From: Actinokineospora sp. NBRC 105648
GTDB lineage: Bacteria; Actinomycetota; Actinomycetes; Mycobacteriales; Pseudonocardiaceae
Assembly (NCBI RefSeq): GCF_030269645.1
Contig: NZ_BSTR01000010.1
Coordinates: forward strand, 140,670-204,669
Length of the DNA: 64,000 nt
Direction of reading: 5' to 3'
The notes under the pieces were generated by a model. That model was given only the letters and a program-made list of their open reading frames with translations. It was not told the DNA's origin and did not search any database. Positions 1 to 8,649 of the stretch are shown one piece after another (position 1 is the first letter of the stretch; every line of letters begins with the position of its first letter). The position numbers and the translations under genes were made by a program.

Positions 1-2
1 TC

Positions 3-665
3 GACCTCGACGCGATCTGCGCCCTGGCCGCCCGGACCGGGGCCCTGGTCTGCGTCGACGCCGTGCAGAGCCTCGGCGCGCTGCCGCTCTCCCTCACCGA
101 CACCCCGGTCGACTTCCTGGCCGCGGGCGCGCACAAGTGGCTCTGCGGCCCACCTGGCACCGGCGTGTTCTTCTGCCGCCGCGACCGCCTGCCGCTGCTG
201 CGCCTGCCCGGCGGCTGGTTCGGGTTCGAGGGGGCCAACGACATGTTCACCGAGGGCCCCGGCCACCTGCGCTACGACCTGCGACCGGTCCGCACCGCCG
301 CGCGGGTCGAGGGCGGGATGTACGACGTGCTGGGCCTGGTCGGGCTGGCGGCGACGCTGGCCGAGTTGGCCGACATCGGGATGGACGCCGTCGCGGGGCG
401 CGTGCGCGAGCTGACCGGTCGGCTGCGCACGGGACTGGTCGAGGCGGGGTGCCGAGTGCACGGTCCCCCGAACGCGAATACGTGGTCCGGAATAGTCGGC
501 TTCACCCATCCGGCCGTAGCGGGTGTGGCGTTCGCCCGAGAACTCGTGGTCGCGGGTATCCACGTGTCGCACCCGGACGGGATTGTCCGGGTGGCACCGC
601 ACTACTGGACCGATGACTCCGAGGTGGACGCGCTGCTGACCGCTGTCACCCGTCGGCTTTCTTGA
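3..665 (+). CDS. PLP-dependent class V aminotransferase-fold enzyme, C-terminal part (cysteine desulfurase/kynureninase-like), cut by window start
   Basis: The reading frame is open from the first base, so the N-terminus lies outside the window. The visible part holds a class V aminotransferase core: a strand ending V-D-A-V-Q-S-L-G, typical for the Asp that contacts the PLP ring nitrogen, then the motif AGAHKWLCGPPGTG, whose Lys (codon 135-137) should form the Schiff base. The C-terminal small domain (H-V-S-H-P-D-G-I-V-R-V-A-P-H-Y) looks complete. In this family such proteins act as cysteine desulfurases, kynureninases, epimerases or lyases; the substrate cannot be told from this fragment. 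It ends 89 bp before a tiny peptide gene on the same strand, so it may belong to a peptide-modification locus. I see no inactivating change in the retained part. Confidence 0.85.
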   Translation, partial: DLDAICALAARTGALVCVDAVQSLGALPLSLTDTPVDFLAAGAHKWLCGPPGTGVFFCRRDRLPLLRLPGGWFGFEGANDMFTEGPGHLRYDLRPVRTAARVEGGMYDVLGLVGLAATLAELADIGMDAVAGRVRELTGRLRTGLVEAGCRVHGPPNANTWSGIVGFTHPAVAGVAFARELVVAGIHVSHPDGIVRVAPHYWTDDSEVDALLTAVTRRLS

Positions 666-689
666 CAGAAGTCGTTCCAGGTGCCGCTC

Positions 690-719
690 TTGTTCGGCGT
701 CGGGGAATGGCGTTATCTT
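690..719 (+). promoter_or_regulatory. candidate sigma-70-type promoter for the 29-residue peptide gene
   Basis: TTGTTC at 690-695 and TATCTT at 714-719 are separated by 18 bp and lie 36 bp before the ATG at 755. A TTGACA at 662-667 overlaps the stop codon of the upstream gene but has no good partner at 17-18 bp. The call rests on pattern only. Confidence 0.3.
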
Positions 720-754
720 CCCGCTCACCCCAACCCTGAGGAAAGGAGCCCGAA

Positions 755-844
755 ATGGCTTACGAGACCTGGGAATCGCTCACCGACGAGGTCGAGATCA
801 GCACCGGCGCGGCCGACTGCTGGGTGTGCCTGGTCGACAACTGA
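755..844 (+). CDS. 29-residue acidic peptide ending in a Cys-Trp-Val-Cys core; candidate RiPP precursor
   Basis: An ATG at 755 is preceded by AAGGAG at 743-748, the best ribosome site of the area, and the frame runs to TGA at 842-844. The N-terminal two thirds are acidic with two Glu-rich turns (ETWESLTDEVEIS), like a leader peptide. The last part is short and contains the only two cysteines (ADCWVCLVDN). Size, leader/core split, position between a PLP enzyme and a peptidase, and the hairpin just downstream all resemble ribosomally made and modified peptides. I do not recognise the family: no lanthipeptide synthetase, YcaO or radical SAM gene is visible, though upstream genes are outside the window. 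It could alternatively be a small regulatory or leader ORF. The strong Shine-Dalgarno makes translation likely. Confidence 0.6.
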   Translation: MAYETWESLTDEVEISTGAADCWVCLVDN

Positions 845-853
845 TCTTCGACC

Positions 854-881
854 GCGGGTCCCGCCGACCGGCGGGACCCGC
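854..881 (+). terminator. perfect 12-bp hairpin between the peptide gene and the TPR gene (attenuator-like)
   Basis: GCGGGTCCCGCC (854-865), loop GACC, GGCGGGACCCGC (870-881) form a perfect stem starting 9 bp after the peptide stop codon. There is no T-tract, so full termination is unlikely. Partial termination or mRNA stabilisation, giving more peptide than downstream protein, is the usual reason for such a hairpin after a precursor gene. Confidence 0.6.
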
Positions 882-902
882 TCCACCTGGGACGGGAGCG
901 CG

Positions 903-3380
903 ATGGACCGCTGGGAGACGGCACACGCCCACACCGGGGTGAACGCCCCGAGTTGGCTCACCTTCGAGGTCCACCGCCCCTACCTCGACGGCGCGGACTC
1001 GCCGCGCACCACCGTGCACGCGCGCGGGTCGCTGCTGGCCGCCCGCCGGTTCGACCGGGGCGAGGCGACCGCGCTGCGGTTCGGGATGACCATGCCCGCC
1101 GGCTACCGCACCCTGCTCGTGGACGAGGCCCGGCTGACCCGGTACCGGGTCACCGACCCGACCGGACTCGACCCGGCCCTCGCCTCGCCCGCGTGGGCCA
1201 CCATGGCCGAGGCGTTCCGGCGGCGGTCCGAGTTGGACCCGGTCGAACGCGCCTGCCTGGCGCACTGGCTGGTCGCGGTCTGCCTCCCCGGCGCGGTGTC
1301 GCGGTTGGTGCCCGAGGACTTGGCCGCCGCGACCGCGGACCCGGTGCTCGCGTCGCTGCAATGGGCTCGCGCCACCGCGTTGTTCGCCGTCGAGGGGCTC
1401 TCCGAGCGCACCGCCGCCGCCTACGCCGTGCTCATCGATGATCCCGCCCCCACCGCCGCGCACGTGCAGGCGGTCGCGGGTTGGGGTTACCTGATCACCC
1501 GGCACGGCGCGGACGACGACGCCGCGCCGCTGTACTTCGCCCGCGCGGCCGAACTGTGCAAGAGCCTGGAGACGAACCCGTTCGAACACGCCGTGTTGCG
1601 CGCCCGATTGCTGTTGCGCGAGGTCATGCACGCCGAACGGGCGCTGGAGTTCGACCGCGCCTGGGGCCTGCTCGGGGCCGCCGCCGAGGCGCTGGCCTCG
1701 GTGCGACCGGTCGGCCCGGACGAGGAGGCGCTCGCGGTCGAGACCCGGCGGCGGCTGGTCGACAGGCGGGTGGACCTCGCCGTGCGGCGCGGTGACCCCG
1801 GGGCCGAACGCGCCTGGATCGCCGAGGGCCGCGAGCTCGACCCGTTCGACGTCAAGATCCACATGCAGGCCGCCCAGTGCGCGGAGCGGTTGGGGGACAA
1901 CGAGGAGGCGCTCGCGGGCTACCTCGGTGCCGCCCGCCTGGGCCCGTACGGCACGGCCTTCGCGCTGCTCGGGGCGGTCCGTTGCGCCCGTGCGCTGGGG
2001 CACGTCGAGTTCGCCAGGGTGCTGGCCGAACGCGCCCACCGCACGGCCCCGCGCTCCGAGCTCGTCCGGACCGTGCTCGTCGAGCTGTCCGAGCAAACCG
2101 GTGACCGCGCGCTGGCGGAGCTGGTTCGGCGCCCGGCCGAGAAGTCCTATATGGACAACTGGCACTACCGGATGTACGCCTCATACTTCAACCTCGGCGA
2201 GTCCGGCTCCCCCTGCCTCTACGCCGCGCTGCCGACCCTGTCGCACGACTTCGCCGCCGCGGGCGCGCCGCCGGAGGTCAACTGGCAGCGCCTGATGCCG
2301 CCCGCGTTCCGCGCCAACCTGGTCCGCGAGTCCGGGCTCGCCGAGTTCGCGGTGGCGCACCCGGCCGAGCTGCCCGCCGCGCTGCGCACCCCGGCCTGGG
2401 ACGAGCTGTGCCGGTGGGTGGCGGACTTCGAGTCATCCGATGTGGACCGTCAGTACCTGGTCGCGTTGGTGTTGTTCCGCCTCGGCTTCGGCAAGCTGGT
2501 GCTGGAGTTGGTCCCGCCGCGCGACCCGGCTGGGCTGTCCGACCCCCGGGAGCTGCGGTTGCAGCACTGGCGAGACGTCGTGCGTTACGTCGGTTCGGTG
2601 GGTGGTGACGTGGCCGTGCCAGAGGCCTCGTTCGCCGTCGCGGAACACCCGGCGTGCCCGACGCACCTGCGGTTCGTCATCGCGGTGTTCGCGGTGGTCT
2701 TCCACGCGCGCGAGACCAAGTCGGTGGAGCAAGCGGAGCTGTGGCGCGATCGGGCGCAGACGGCCCTGGACGAGCTGCTCGCCGACGACGGGTACTCGCC
2801 GTTCGAGAAGGCCATGATGGAGAGCCGGTTCTACCGCAGCGTCACCTACGTCCCCTTCCTGCGGCGCGACCGCGCGCGGCTCGAGCGGGAGATGGACCGC
2901 GCCGAGGAACTGGCCAGGGCGATGCCCGCGACCACCCCCTATGAGGAGTTCCTGGCCCGGGAGAACCTGCGGGCGTGCCTGGAGAGCCGGTCCAAGGAGG
3001 CGTTCGGGTTCGGCGAGGACGAGCGCGGCCACCGGTTGGTGCTGGAGGTCTTGGAGATCGACCCGTACGAACCCAAGACGCACATGGAGCTCGCGGAAAG
3101 CCTGCTGCGACAGGGAAAGCCGCGCGAAGCAGGGGAGTCCTACCTGCGCACGGCGCGACTCGGGCCGATCGGGACCGCCCGCGGGTACGCCCTGGCGGGG
3201 GAGTGCTTCGACCAGGCCGGATTGCCGGTCCTGGCTGCCGACTGCTTCGTGCAGGCACTGCGGATCGACCCGTACGCGGTGTCCGCCGCTCGCGGTTGGC
3301 ACCGCGTGTCCGGTGACGAGCTGGCCGCCGAGTACGTCAGCGGCTTGGAGGCGTGGGGTGCCGCACGGGGTAAGGCGTGA
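903..3380 (+). CDS. 825-residue TPR-type helical repeat protein with internal duplication
   Basis: The ATG at 903 has GGGAG about five bases upstream. A longer frame from 681 overlaps the peptide gene and has no ribosome site, so it was not used. The N-terminal 90 residues are beta-rich and unlike TPRs; the rest is helical. Two segments resemble each other: around residues 308-350 (LDPFDVKIHMQAA then EEALAGYLGAARLGP-GTA) and 717-760 (IDPYEPKTHMELAE then REAGESYLRTARLGP-GTA). Each is followed by a further TPR-like pair, so the protein is two related halves. No catalytic motif is recognisable. TPR proteins usually hold partners together; here it could be a scaffold or an unrecognised enzyme acting on the 29-residue peptide. 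Its stop overlaps the start of the M17 peptidase by 4 bp, so the two are translated together. Confidence 0.85.
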   Translation: MDRWETAHAHTGVNAPSWLTFEVHRPYLDGADSPRTTVHARGSLLAARRFDRGEATALRFGMTMPAGYRTLLVDEARLTRYRVTDPTGLDPALASPAWATMAEAFRRRSELDPVERACLAHWLVAVCLPGAVSRLVPEDLAAATADPVLASLQWARATALFAVEGLSERTAAAYAVLIDDPAPTAAHVQAVAGWGYLITRHGADDDAAPLYFARAAELCKSLETNPFEHAVLRARLLLREVMHAERALEFDRAWGLLGAAAEALASVRPVGPDEEALAVETRRRLVDRRVDLAVRRGDPGAERAWIAEGRELDPFDVKIHMQAAQCAERLGDNEEALAGYLGAARLGPYGTAFALLGAVRCARALGHVEFARVLAERAHRTAPRSELVRTVLVELSEQTGDRALAELVRRPAEKSYMDNWHYRMYASYFNLGESGSPCLYAALPTLSHDFAAAGAPPEVNWQRLMPPAFRANLVRESGLAEFAVAHPAELPAALRTPAWDELCRWVADFESSDVDRQYLVALVLFRLGFGKLVLELVPPRDPAGLSDPRELRLQHWRDVVRYVGSVGGDVAVPEASFAVAEHPACPTHLRFVIAVFAVVFHARETKSVEQAELWRDRAQTALDELLADDGYSPFEKAMMESRFYRSVTYVPFLRRDRARLEREMDRAEELARAMPATTPYEEFLARENLRACLESRSKEAFGFGEDERGHRLVLEVLEIDPYEPKTHMELAESLLRQGKPREAGESYLRTARLGPIGTARGYALAGECFDQAGLPVLAADCFVQALRIDPYAVSAARGWHRVSGDELAAEYVSGLEAWGAARGKA

Positions 3381-4783
3381 CCGAGTTCCGCGTAGTCGGC
3401 ACCGTTCCATCTGATGTGGACATCGTCGCGCATCCGGTGCCGCGCGGTACGCCCACGGATCTCCTCCCCGCCGGATTCCTTGCGGGTGTAGATTTCGACG
3501 GCTCGCTCGGCCAAGTCGTCGTCGCGCCTGAAACAGTCCTCTTCGGACTAGGTGACGACGGCGAGGCCGATCTGCGGCACGCGGCGGGCGAGTTGGCGCG
3601 GGCGGTGGCCGGGTTCGACCGAGTCGCGGTCGTTCTGCCTCCCGGAGGGGTGCGCGCCGCCGTCGAGGGCATGGTGCTCGGCGGCTACCAGTTCACCCGC
3701 TACAAGACCGCAGGCGGCACTGCCCCCAGCCGTGTCGACCTCGTCTGCCCCGACGCCGGCGGGCTCGCCGAGGGGCTGGCCGTGGCCCGCGCGGTGTGCC
3801 TGGCCCGCGACCTGGTCAACGAGCCCGGCGAGACGCTCACCCCGGTCGAGTTCGCGCACCGCGCCCAAGCCCTCGCTCGCGCGAACGGGTTCGACTGCGA
3901 GGTGTGGGACGAGCACCGGATCGCCGACGAGCGCCTCGGCGGACTCCTCGGCGTCTCCCGCGGGTCACCCCGACCGCCGCGACTCGTCCGACTCCGCTAC
4001 CGGCCGCCGCCGGGCGACGCCCCCGTGATCGCCTTGGTCGGCAAGGGCGTCACCTACGACTCCGGTGGCCTCTCGCTCAAGCCGACGCCGCAGATGGTGG
4101 ACATGAAGGCCGACATGGCGGGCGCGGCCGCGGTCCTCGCCGCCGTCTCCGCGCTCGCCGAGCTGTCCTGCCCCGTGGGCGTCGACGCCTGGCTGCCGCT
4201 CACCGAGAACATGCCCAACGCCGACCCGGTGCGCGTCGGCGACGTCCTTCGGTTGCGCGGCGGAACCACCGTCGAGGTCCGCAACGCCGACGCGGAGGGC
4301 AGGCTCATCCTCGCCGACGCGCTCACCCTCGCCTGCGAGAGCGGCCCCGCCGCGGTGCTCGACCTGGCCACGCTCACCGACGCCGCCGCGATCGCCCTCG
4401 GCCGGGAGTTCGCCGCGGTCATGGGCGACCAGCCGCTAGTCGACCGCGTCCTCCGTGCCGCCGCGCTCGCGGGGGAGCCGCTGTGGCAGCTCCCGCTGCC
4501 TGCCCGCTACCGTCGGCAGCTGGCGTCCGGTGTGGCCGACCTGGTCAACTACACCACCGGGGTCCGGCACGGGACCGCCCTGCTCGCGGGGCTGTTCCTG
4601 CGGGAGTTCGTCGCCGCCGACGTGCCCTGGGCGCACCTGGACCTGCAGGGTCCGGCACTGGCCGAGCGCACGTGTGGTGAATCAGTAACGGGCGCCACCG
4701 GTTACGGCACCCGGCTATTGATCGAGCTCCTGGCCGGTACCGGTCCTAACTGTTGCCAGAGTTGGCCCCAATACTGTGAATAA
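3377..4783 (+). CDS. leucyl aminopeptidase family protein (peptidase M17)
   Basis: This 468-residue protein starts at a GTG inside the GTGA overlap with the previous gene. It carries the M17 catalytic half: GKGVTYDSGGLSLKP (about 220-234, first metal ligand Lys/Asp region), MKADMAGAAAVLAA (metal Asp) and NADAEGRLILADAL (about 302-315), the family signature with the catalytic Arg and metal-binding Asp/Glu. The family removes N-terminal residues from peptides using two metal ions, normally as a cytoplasmic hexamer. The N-terminal domain is shorter and more divergent than in housekeeping PepA proteins of about 500 residues. The last residues (NCCQSWPQYCE) are unusually Cys-rich. Coupling to the TPR gene and a nearby precursor-like peptide suggests leader trimming, as for the M17 enzyme BotP in bottromycin synthesis. 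That role is inferred. Confidence 0.9.
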   Translation: MTEFRVVGTVPSDVDIVAHPVPRGTPTDLLPAGFLAGVDFDGSLGQVVVAPETVLFGLGDDGEADLRHAAGELARAVAGFDRVAVVLPPGGVRAAVEGMVLGGYQFTRYKTAGGTAPSRVDLVCPDAGGLAEGLAVARAVCLARDLVNEPGETLTPVEFAHRAQALARANGFDCEVWDEHRIADERLGGLLGVSRGSPRPPRLVRLRYRPPPGDAPVIALVGKGVTYDSGGLSLKPTPQMVDMKADMAGAAAVLAAVSALAELSCPVGVDAWLPLTENMPNADPVRVGDVLRLRGGTTVEVRNADAEGRLILADALTLACESGPAAVLDLATLTDAAAIALGREFAAVMGDQPLVDRVLRAAALAGEPLWQLPLPARYRRQLASGVADLVNYTTGVRHGTALLAGLFLREFVAADVPWAHLDLQGPALAERTCGESVTGATGYGTRLLIELLAGTGPNCCQSWPQYCE

Positions 4784-5013
4784 ACCGTTTTGATATTTCC
4801 GGTTCGTGCCATTCGCGACCTGCGCCCCATCGATTGCCCTGGTCCGGGTGGGTGCACCGACCGCTGGGCCATTCGGATCATCACACCGTCTTATCGCAGA
4901 ATGTGATGGCCGAAATGGGCCTTGTAATCAGGTCGTGATATCTGCATGCGGCAATCTCATCTAGCCTCCCCTCAGGCTTCACCCGAGTCATCCCCACGAA
5001 TCTGGAGGATTTT

Positions 5014-7431
5014 GTGCGCAGAAAGTTGGTCGTCGCGCTCGCCGCGATGACGGCTGTCGGGACCGGGGCGGTGGTGGTGGCCGCGACCGGCGGCGCCGCC
5101 ACGGCCGCCCCGGCCCAGACGCCCGCCGCTGTCTCCGCGGCCCAGGCCGCAGGCAGCGAGGGCAACGCCGACGAGGTCGTCGCGCCGCTGGAGAAGAAGC
5201 GCCGCGAGATGCGCCAGGAGGGCCTGGCCAAGGTCCTCTCCGGTGACGCGAAGGTCGAGAAGCGCGGCGCCAGCTCCGTGGTGAAGGTGGGCACCAAGCC
5301 CGCCGCCAAGAGCCAGGCCACCAAGAAGGCCACCGACCAGTACGTCGAGCTGGCGCGGGAGAAGACCGACAAGATCTTCGTCGTGCTCGCCGAGTTCGGC
5401 GACGAGCGGCACCCGGACTTCCCGGACAAGGACACCAGCCCGGCCACCCCGGGTCCGCAGCGCTTCGACGGGCCGCGGCACAACCAGATCACCAAGCCCA
5501 ACCGCGCGGTGGACAACAAGACCGTCTGGCAGGCCGACTACAGCCAGAAGCACTACCAGGACCTGTACTTCTCGTCCGACCCGAACACCGAGTCGGTCAA
5601 GAACTTCTACGAGAAGGCGTCCTCGGGCCGCTACTCGGTCGACGGCCAGGTCACCGACTGGGTCAAGGTCAAGTACAACGAGGCCCGCTACGGCCGCTCG
5701 GACGGCTACCCCTGCCCGGGCAAGATCTGCGGCAACAGCTGGTTCCTGGTGCAGGACGCCCTCGACCAGTGGGTGGCCAACCGCAAGGCCTCCGGTGCCT
5801 CGGACGCGACCATCAAGGCCGACCTCGCCTCCTACGACCAGTGGGACCGCTACGACTACGACGGCGACGGCGACTTCAACGAGCCCGACGGCTACCTGGA
5901 CCACTTCCAGATCGTGCACGCCGGTGGCGACCAGTCCGACGCCGATCCCGCACAGGGTGAGGACGCCATCTGGGCGCACCGCTGGTACGCGTTCTCCTCG
6001 AACACCACCGGCCCGGCCAACAACAAGCTCGGTGGCGTGCAGATCGGTGCCACCGGCCTGTGGGTCGGCGACTACACCATGCAGCCGGAGAACGGCGGCC
6101 TGGGCGTGTTCGCCCACGAGTACGGCCACGACCTCGGCCTCCCGGACAACTACGACACCGTCGGCCCGGGTGGCGCGCAGGAGAACAACGTCAACTGGTG
6201 GTCCCTGATGGGGCAGAGCCGGGTGTCCAAGGCGGACGAGCCGGTCGGCCTGCGCGCCAACGACTTCTCCGCGTGGGACAAGCTGCAGCTGGGCTGGCTG
6301 GACTACGAGACCGTGGTCGCGGGCCAGGACAAGAAGATCGACCTCGGCCCGGGCGCGTACAACACCGCCAAGGCCCAGGGCGTCGTCGTGGTGCTGCCGG
6401 ACAAGCAGAAGTCCGACGTCTACGGCCCGCCGTTCGCGGGCACGAAGATGTGGTGGAGCGACAAGGGCGACAACCTGTCCAACACGCTCACCCGCACGGT
6501 CGACCTGACCGGCAAGACCGCCGCGGAGCTCAAGCTCAAGGCCCGCTACGACATCGAGGACTGCGACTGCGACTTCCTCTTCGTCGAGGCCTCGACCGAC
6601 GGTGGCGCCAACTGGACCGCGCTCGACGGTGTCGCCAACGGCAAGCCCTTCATCCGGGACGCCGTGGGCACCCCCGCGATCACCAACACCACCAACAACC
6701 AGTGGGCCGACGTCTCGGTGCCGCTGACCTCGCTGGCGGGCAAGAACGCCCAGATCCGCCTGCGCTACCGCACCGACGGTGGCCTGGCGCTCAACGGCTT
6801 CTTCGCCGACGAGATCTCCGTCGTCGCCGACGGCGCGCCGCTGTTCACCGATGGTGCCGAGGCGGGCAACAACGGCTGGACCCCGGCGGGCTTCCGCATC
6901 ACCACCGGTACGGAGACCTCGACGTTCGACAACTTCTACGTCGCGAGCAACCGCACCTACGTCAGCTACGACAGGTACCTGCAGGTCGGCCCGTACGACT
7001 ACGGCTACCCGAGCAAGCCCAACTGGGCGACCCGGTTCCCGTACCAGGACGGCCTGCTCGTGCAGTACTGGGACACCTCGACGGTCGACAACAACGCCTC
7101 GGTCCACCCGGGCGAGGGCCAGTCGCTGATCGTCGACGCCAACCCCGGCGCGATCTACAACCTGCAGGGCCAGGCCTGGCGGCCGCGCGTGGCGGGCTAC
7201 GACGCCACGTTCTCGACGCAGAAGTCGGACTCGTTCACCCTGTACGCGCAGGGCAAGCCGTCCTACATCCGCGGCAAGGACGCCCAGCCGCTGTTCGACG
7301 ACACGAAGTCCTACTTCGACCCGGCCCAGCCGACCGGTGGCGTCAAGCTGCCCGCGGCCGGTGTCGGCATCAAGGTGCTCAAGCAGGAGGGCACCTCGCT
7401 GCAGATCCGGGTCTTCTCCACCAAGAAGTGA
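5014..7431 (+). CDS. secreted M6 family zinc metalloprotease (immune inhibitor A-like)
   Basis: The GTG at 5014 follows TGGAGGAT at good spacing. Residues 1-32 form a signal peptide (positive MRRK, hydrophobic core, Ala-rich cleavage area). A charged propeptide-like stretch with Lys/Glu runs follows to about residue 120. The zinc site is HEYGHDLGLPD with H368, E369 and H372, the M6/InhA form of HExxHxxGxxD. The C-terminal half has beta-rich segments with a CDCDFLF patch and D-G-G-x-N-W, typical of the MAM/jelly-roll part of InhA proteins. Length 805 fits the family (700-900). Such enzymes degrade extracellular proteins; the substrate here is unknown. The 230-bp upstream gap holds only AT-richer sequence compatible with a promoter. 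A strong terminator follows the gene, so it is monocistronic. Confidence 0.93.
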   Translation: MRRKLVVALAAMTAVGTGAVVVAATGGAATAAPAQTPAAVSAAQAAGSEGNADEVVAPLEKKRREMRQEGLAKVLSGDAKVEKRGASSVVKVGTKPAAKSQATKKATDQYVELAREKTDKIFVVLAEFGDERHPDFPDKDTSPATPGPQRFDGPRHNQITKPNRAVDNKTVWQADYSQKHYQDLYFSSDPNTESVKNFYEKASSGRYSVDGQVTDWVKVKYNEARYGRSDGYPCPGKICGNSWFLVQDALDQWVANRKASGASDATIKADLASYDQWDRYDYDGDGDFNEPDGYLDHFQIVHAGGDQSDADPAQGEDAIWAHRWYAFSSNTTGPANNKLGGVQIGATGLWVGDYTMQPENGGLGVFAHEYGHDLGLPDNYDTVGPGGAQENNVNWWSLMGQSRVSKADEPVGLRANDFSAWDKLQLGWLDYETVVAGQDKKIDLGPGAYNTAKAQGVVVVLPDKQKSDVYGPPFAGTKMWWSDKGDNLSNTLTRTVDLTGKTAAELKLKARYDIEDCDCDFLFVEASTDGGANWTALDGVANGKPFIRDAVGTPAITNTTNNQWADVSVPLTSLAGKNAQIRLRYRTDGGLALNGFFADEISVVADGAPLFTDGAEAGNNGWTPAGFRITTGTETSTFDNFYVASNRTYVSYDRYLQVGPYDYGYPSKPNWATRFPYQDGLLVQYWDTSTVDNNASVHPGEGQSLIVDANPGAIYNLQGQAWRPRVAGYDATFSTQKSDSFTLYAQGKPSYIRGKDAQPLFDDTKSYFDPAQPTGGVKLPAAGVGIKVLKQEGTSLQIRVFSTKK

Positions 7432-7447
7432 TCTGACCCGCTAGGAC

Positions 7448-7479
7448 GAGGGGCGGTGGCGGCGACGCCATCGCCCCTC
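7448..7479 (+). terminator. rho-independent-type terminator after the M6 protease gene
   Basis: GAGGGGCGGTGGC (7448-7460), loop GGCGAC, GCCATCGCCCCTC (7467-7479) form a 13-bp stem with one G-T pair, 17 bp after the stop codon. It is followed by TGTCGTT. Confidence 0.8.
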
Positions 7480-7523
7480 TGTCGTTCCCGTGCCGCCGCG
7501 GCCGCTGGTTCGTCTTCGGGGGA

Positions 7524-7679
7524 GTGCCCGCCGCGATCACCGGACTGACCTCCGGTGGCGGCGAGATCGCGCTGGGATGCTCCACCGCGGGCATCACGGG
7601 CCTGGGCCGGACGATTCCCCCGCTGCTGGTCGGGTTCCTGCGGCGCCGCGGGCCTCGCCGCGTCCTGGCGCCCACCTGA
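7524..7679 (+). other. short open frame with coding-like bias, possible gene remnant
   Basis: From 7491 to a TGA at 7677-7679 one frame has strongly G/C third positions and a hydrophobic, Gly-rich translation (AAITGLTSGGGEIALG, then PPLLVGFLRRRG). The first in-frame start is a GTG at 7524 without a ribosome site. It may be the end of a lost membrane protein gene, or simply chance in GC-rich DNA. The rest of the gap 7432-7697 shows only the terminator. Confidence 0.2.
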
Positions 7680-7697
7680 GCCAGTTGTCCGGTTGGG

Positions 7698-8564
7698 TCA
7701 GTTGCCCGCGAGGATGTCGGTGGCGCGCCGGACCTGGTCGTCGGCGTGCCGTCGGAGCTGGGTCAGCGCGTCGGCGTCGCGCTCGACGAGCCGCCGCTCG
7801 TACGCGGTCAGCGTCGCGACCCACACGCCGTTGAGCCCGGTTTCGGTCCGGCAGGCCACATCGGCCCGGGCCGTCGCGATCTCGTCGGGTCCCGCGGTGT
7901 CGCCGGGCCAGCCGTGGTCGTTGGCGGCCCACGGATCGGGGAAGGGGTGGCCCGCGTCGTCCATGCAGGAGCTCCACGCGCCGAAGGCGTTCTTGACGCG
8001 GTGGTCGGCCTCGGTGCGCCTGACCGCCTCGCCGCGCAGGTCGAGGACGAGAGCGTCCAGCTTCTCCTTGCCGACCTCGCGGTTCGCCGCTCCGACGCAC
8101 CCGCCGGGAGGCACGGGGATCCCGCGGTACTCGGCCGCCTCGGTGCCGGTCAGCACGGCCCGCAGTTCGGGCGGCGGCGGCACTTCCCTGGCCTTCGCGA
8201 CGGCGACGTCGCGGTCGTTCGCGGCGGCACCCGGGTGCCGGTACCCCAGTCGCGCCGCCTCGTCGGCGTCGACGACACCGATCACGCGGTCGGGGAGCCC
8301 GTCGCTCCACTGGTCGGGGGCCGGGTAGTCAAGCCCGAACCGCAGCACGCAGGAGGTGATCAGCAGGTCCACCGCCCGTCCGACGGTCCGCTCCTGGTCC
8401 GGTCGGAGGCGGTACCCGTCCAGCGGGAGCCGCACGTCCGCGTAGCTGGTGACGGTGGGCACCGGACCCAGGTCCGGCTCGTCCCCGTCGGGCTGGTTCG
8501 AGTCGCTCGCGCAGCCCTGGAGGGCGCCGACCACGACGACCAGCGGTAGCAGAACCCGGCGCAC
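7698..8564 (-). CDS. putative secreted lipoprotein, unknown function
   Basis: The 288-residue product begins with a short lipoprotein signal (LVVVVGALQGC, lipidated Cys18) and an Asp/Pro-rich tether. The mature part contains two further Cys-bearing stretches (PPGGCVGAANREVG and AWSSCMDDAGHPFPDP) and a C-terminal helical tail rich in Arg/Asp. The last part looks like helices that recur in actinobacterial lipoproteins annotated only as hypothetical. The start is a GTG with GGGGGA upstream; an overlapping ATG is out of frame. It lies 85 bp downstream of the ECF sigma gene on the same strand, so co-transcription is possible. It lacks the zinc-binding and membrane features of an anti-sigma factor, so I do not call it one. 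Confidence 0.8.
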   Translation of the reverse strand: MRRVLLPLVVVVGALQGCASDSNQPDGDEPDLGPVPTVTSYADVRLPLDGYRLRPDQERTVGRAVDLLITSCVLRFGLDYPAPDQWSDGLPDRVIGVVDADEAARLGYRHPGAAANDRDVAVAKAREVPPPPELRAVLTGTEAAEYRGIPVPPGGCVGAANREVGKEKLDALVLDLRGEAVRRTEADHRVKNAFGAWSSCMDDAGHPFPDPWAANDHGWPGDTAGPDEIATARADVACRTETGLNGVWVATLTAYERRLVERDADALTQLRRHADDQVRRATDILAGN

Positions 8565-8649
8565 TGTCCATCCCCCTCGCCGCGCCGGACCCGTCGACGC
8601 CCACGAAGTGGATCACATCCGGCAGTCCCGGCCAAGCAGTCCACCGTGG

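Noticed and set aside
681..902. Upstream extension of the TPR gene to 681
   Set aside because: It would overlap the peptide gene and the hairpin in another frame and has no ribosome site; the ATG at 903 with GGGAG is better.
7698..8564. Anti-sigma factor for the ECF sigma gene
   Set aside because: The product is a lipoprotein without a zinc anti-sigma motif or transmembrane helix.
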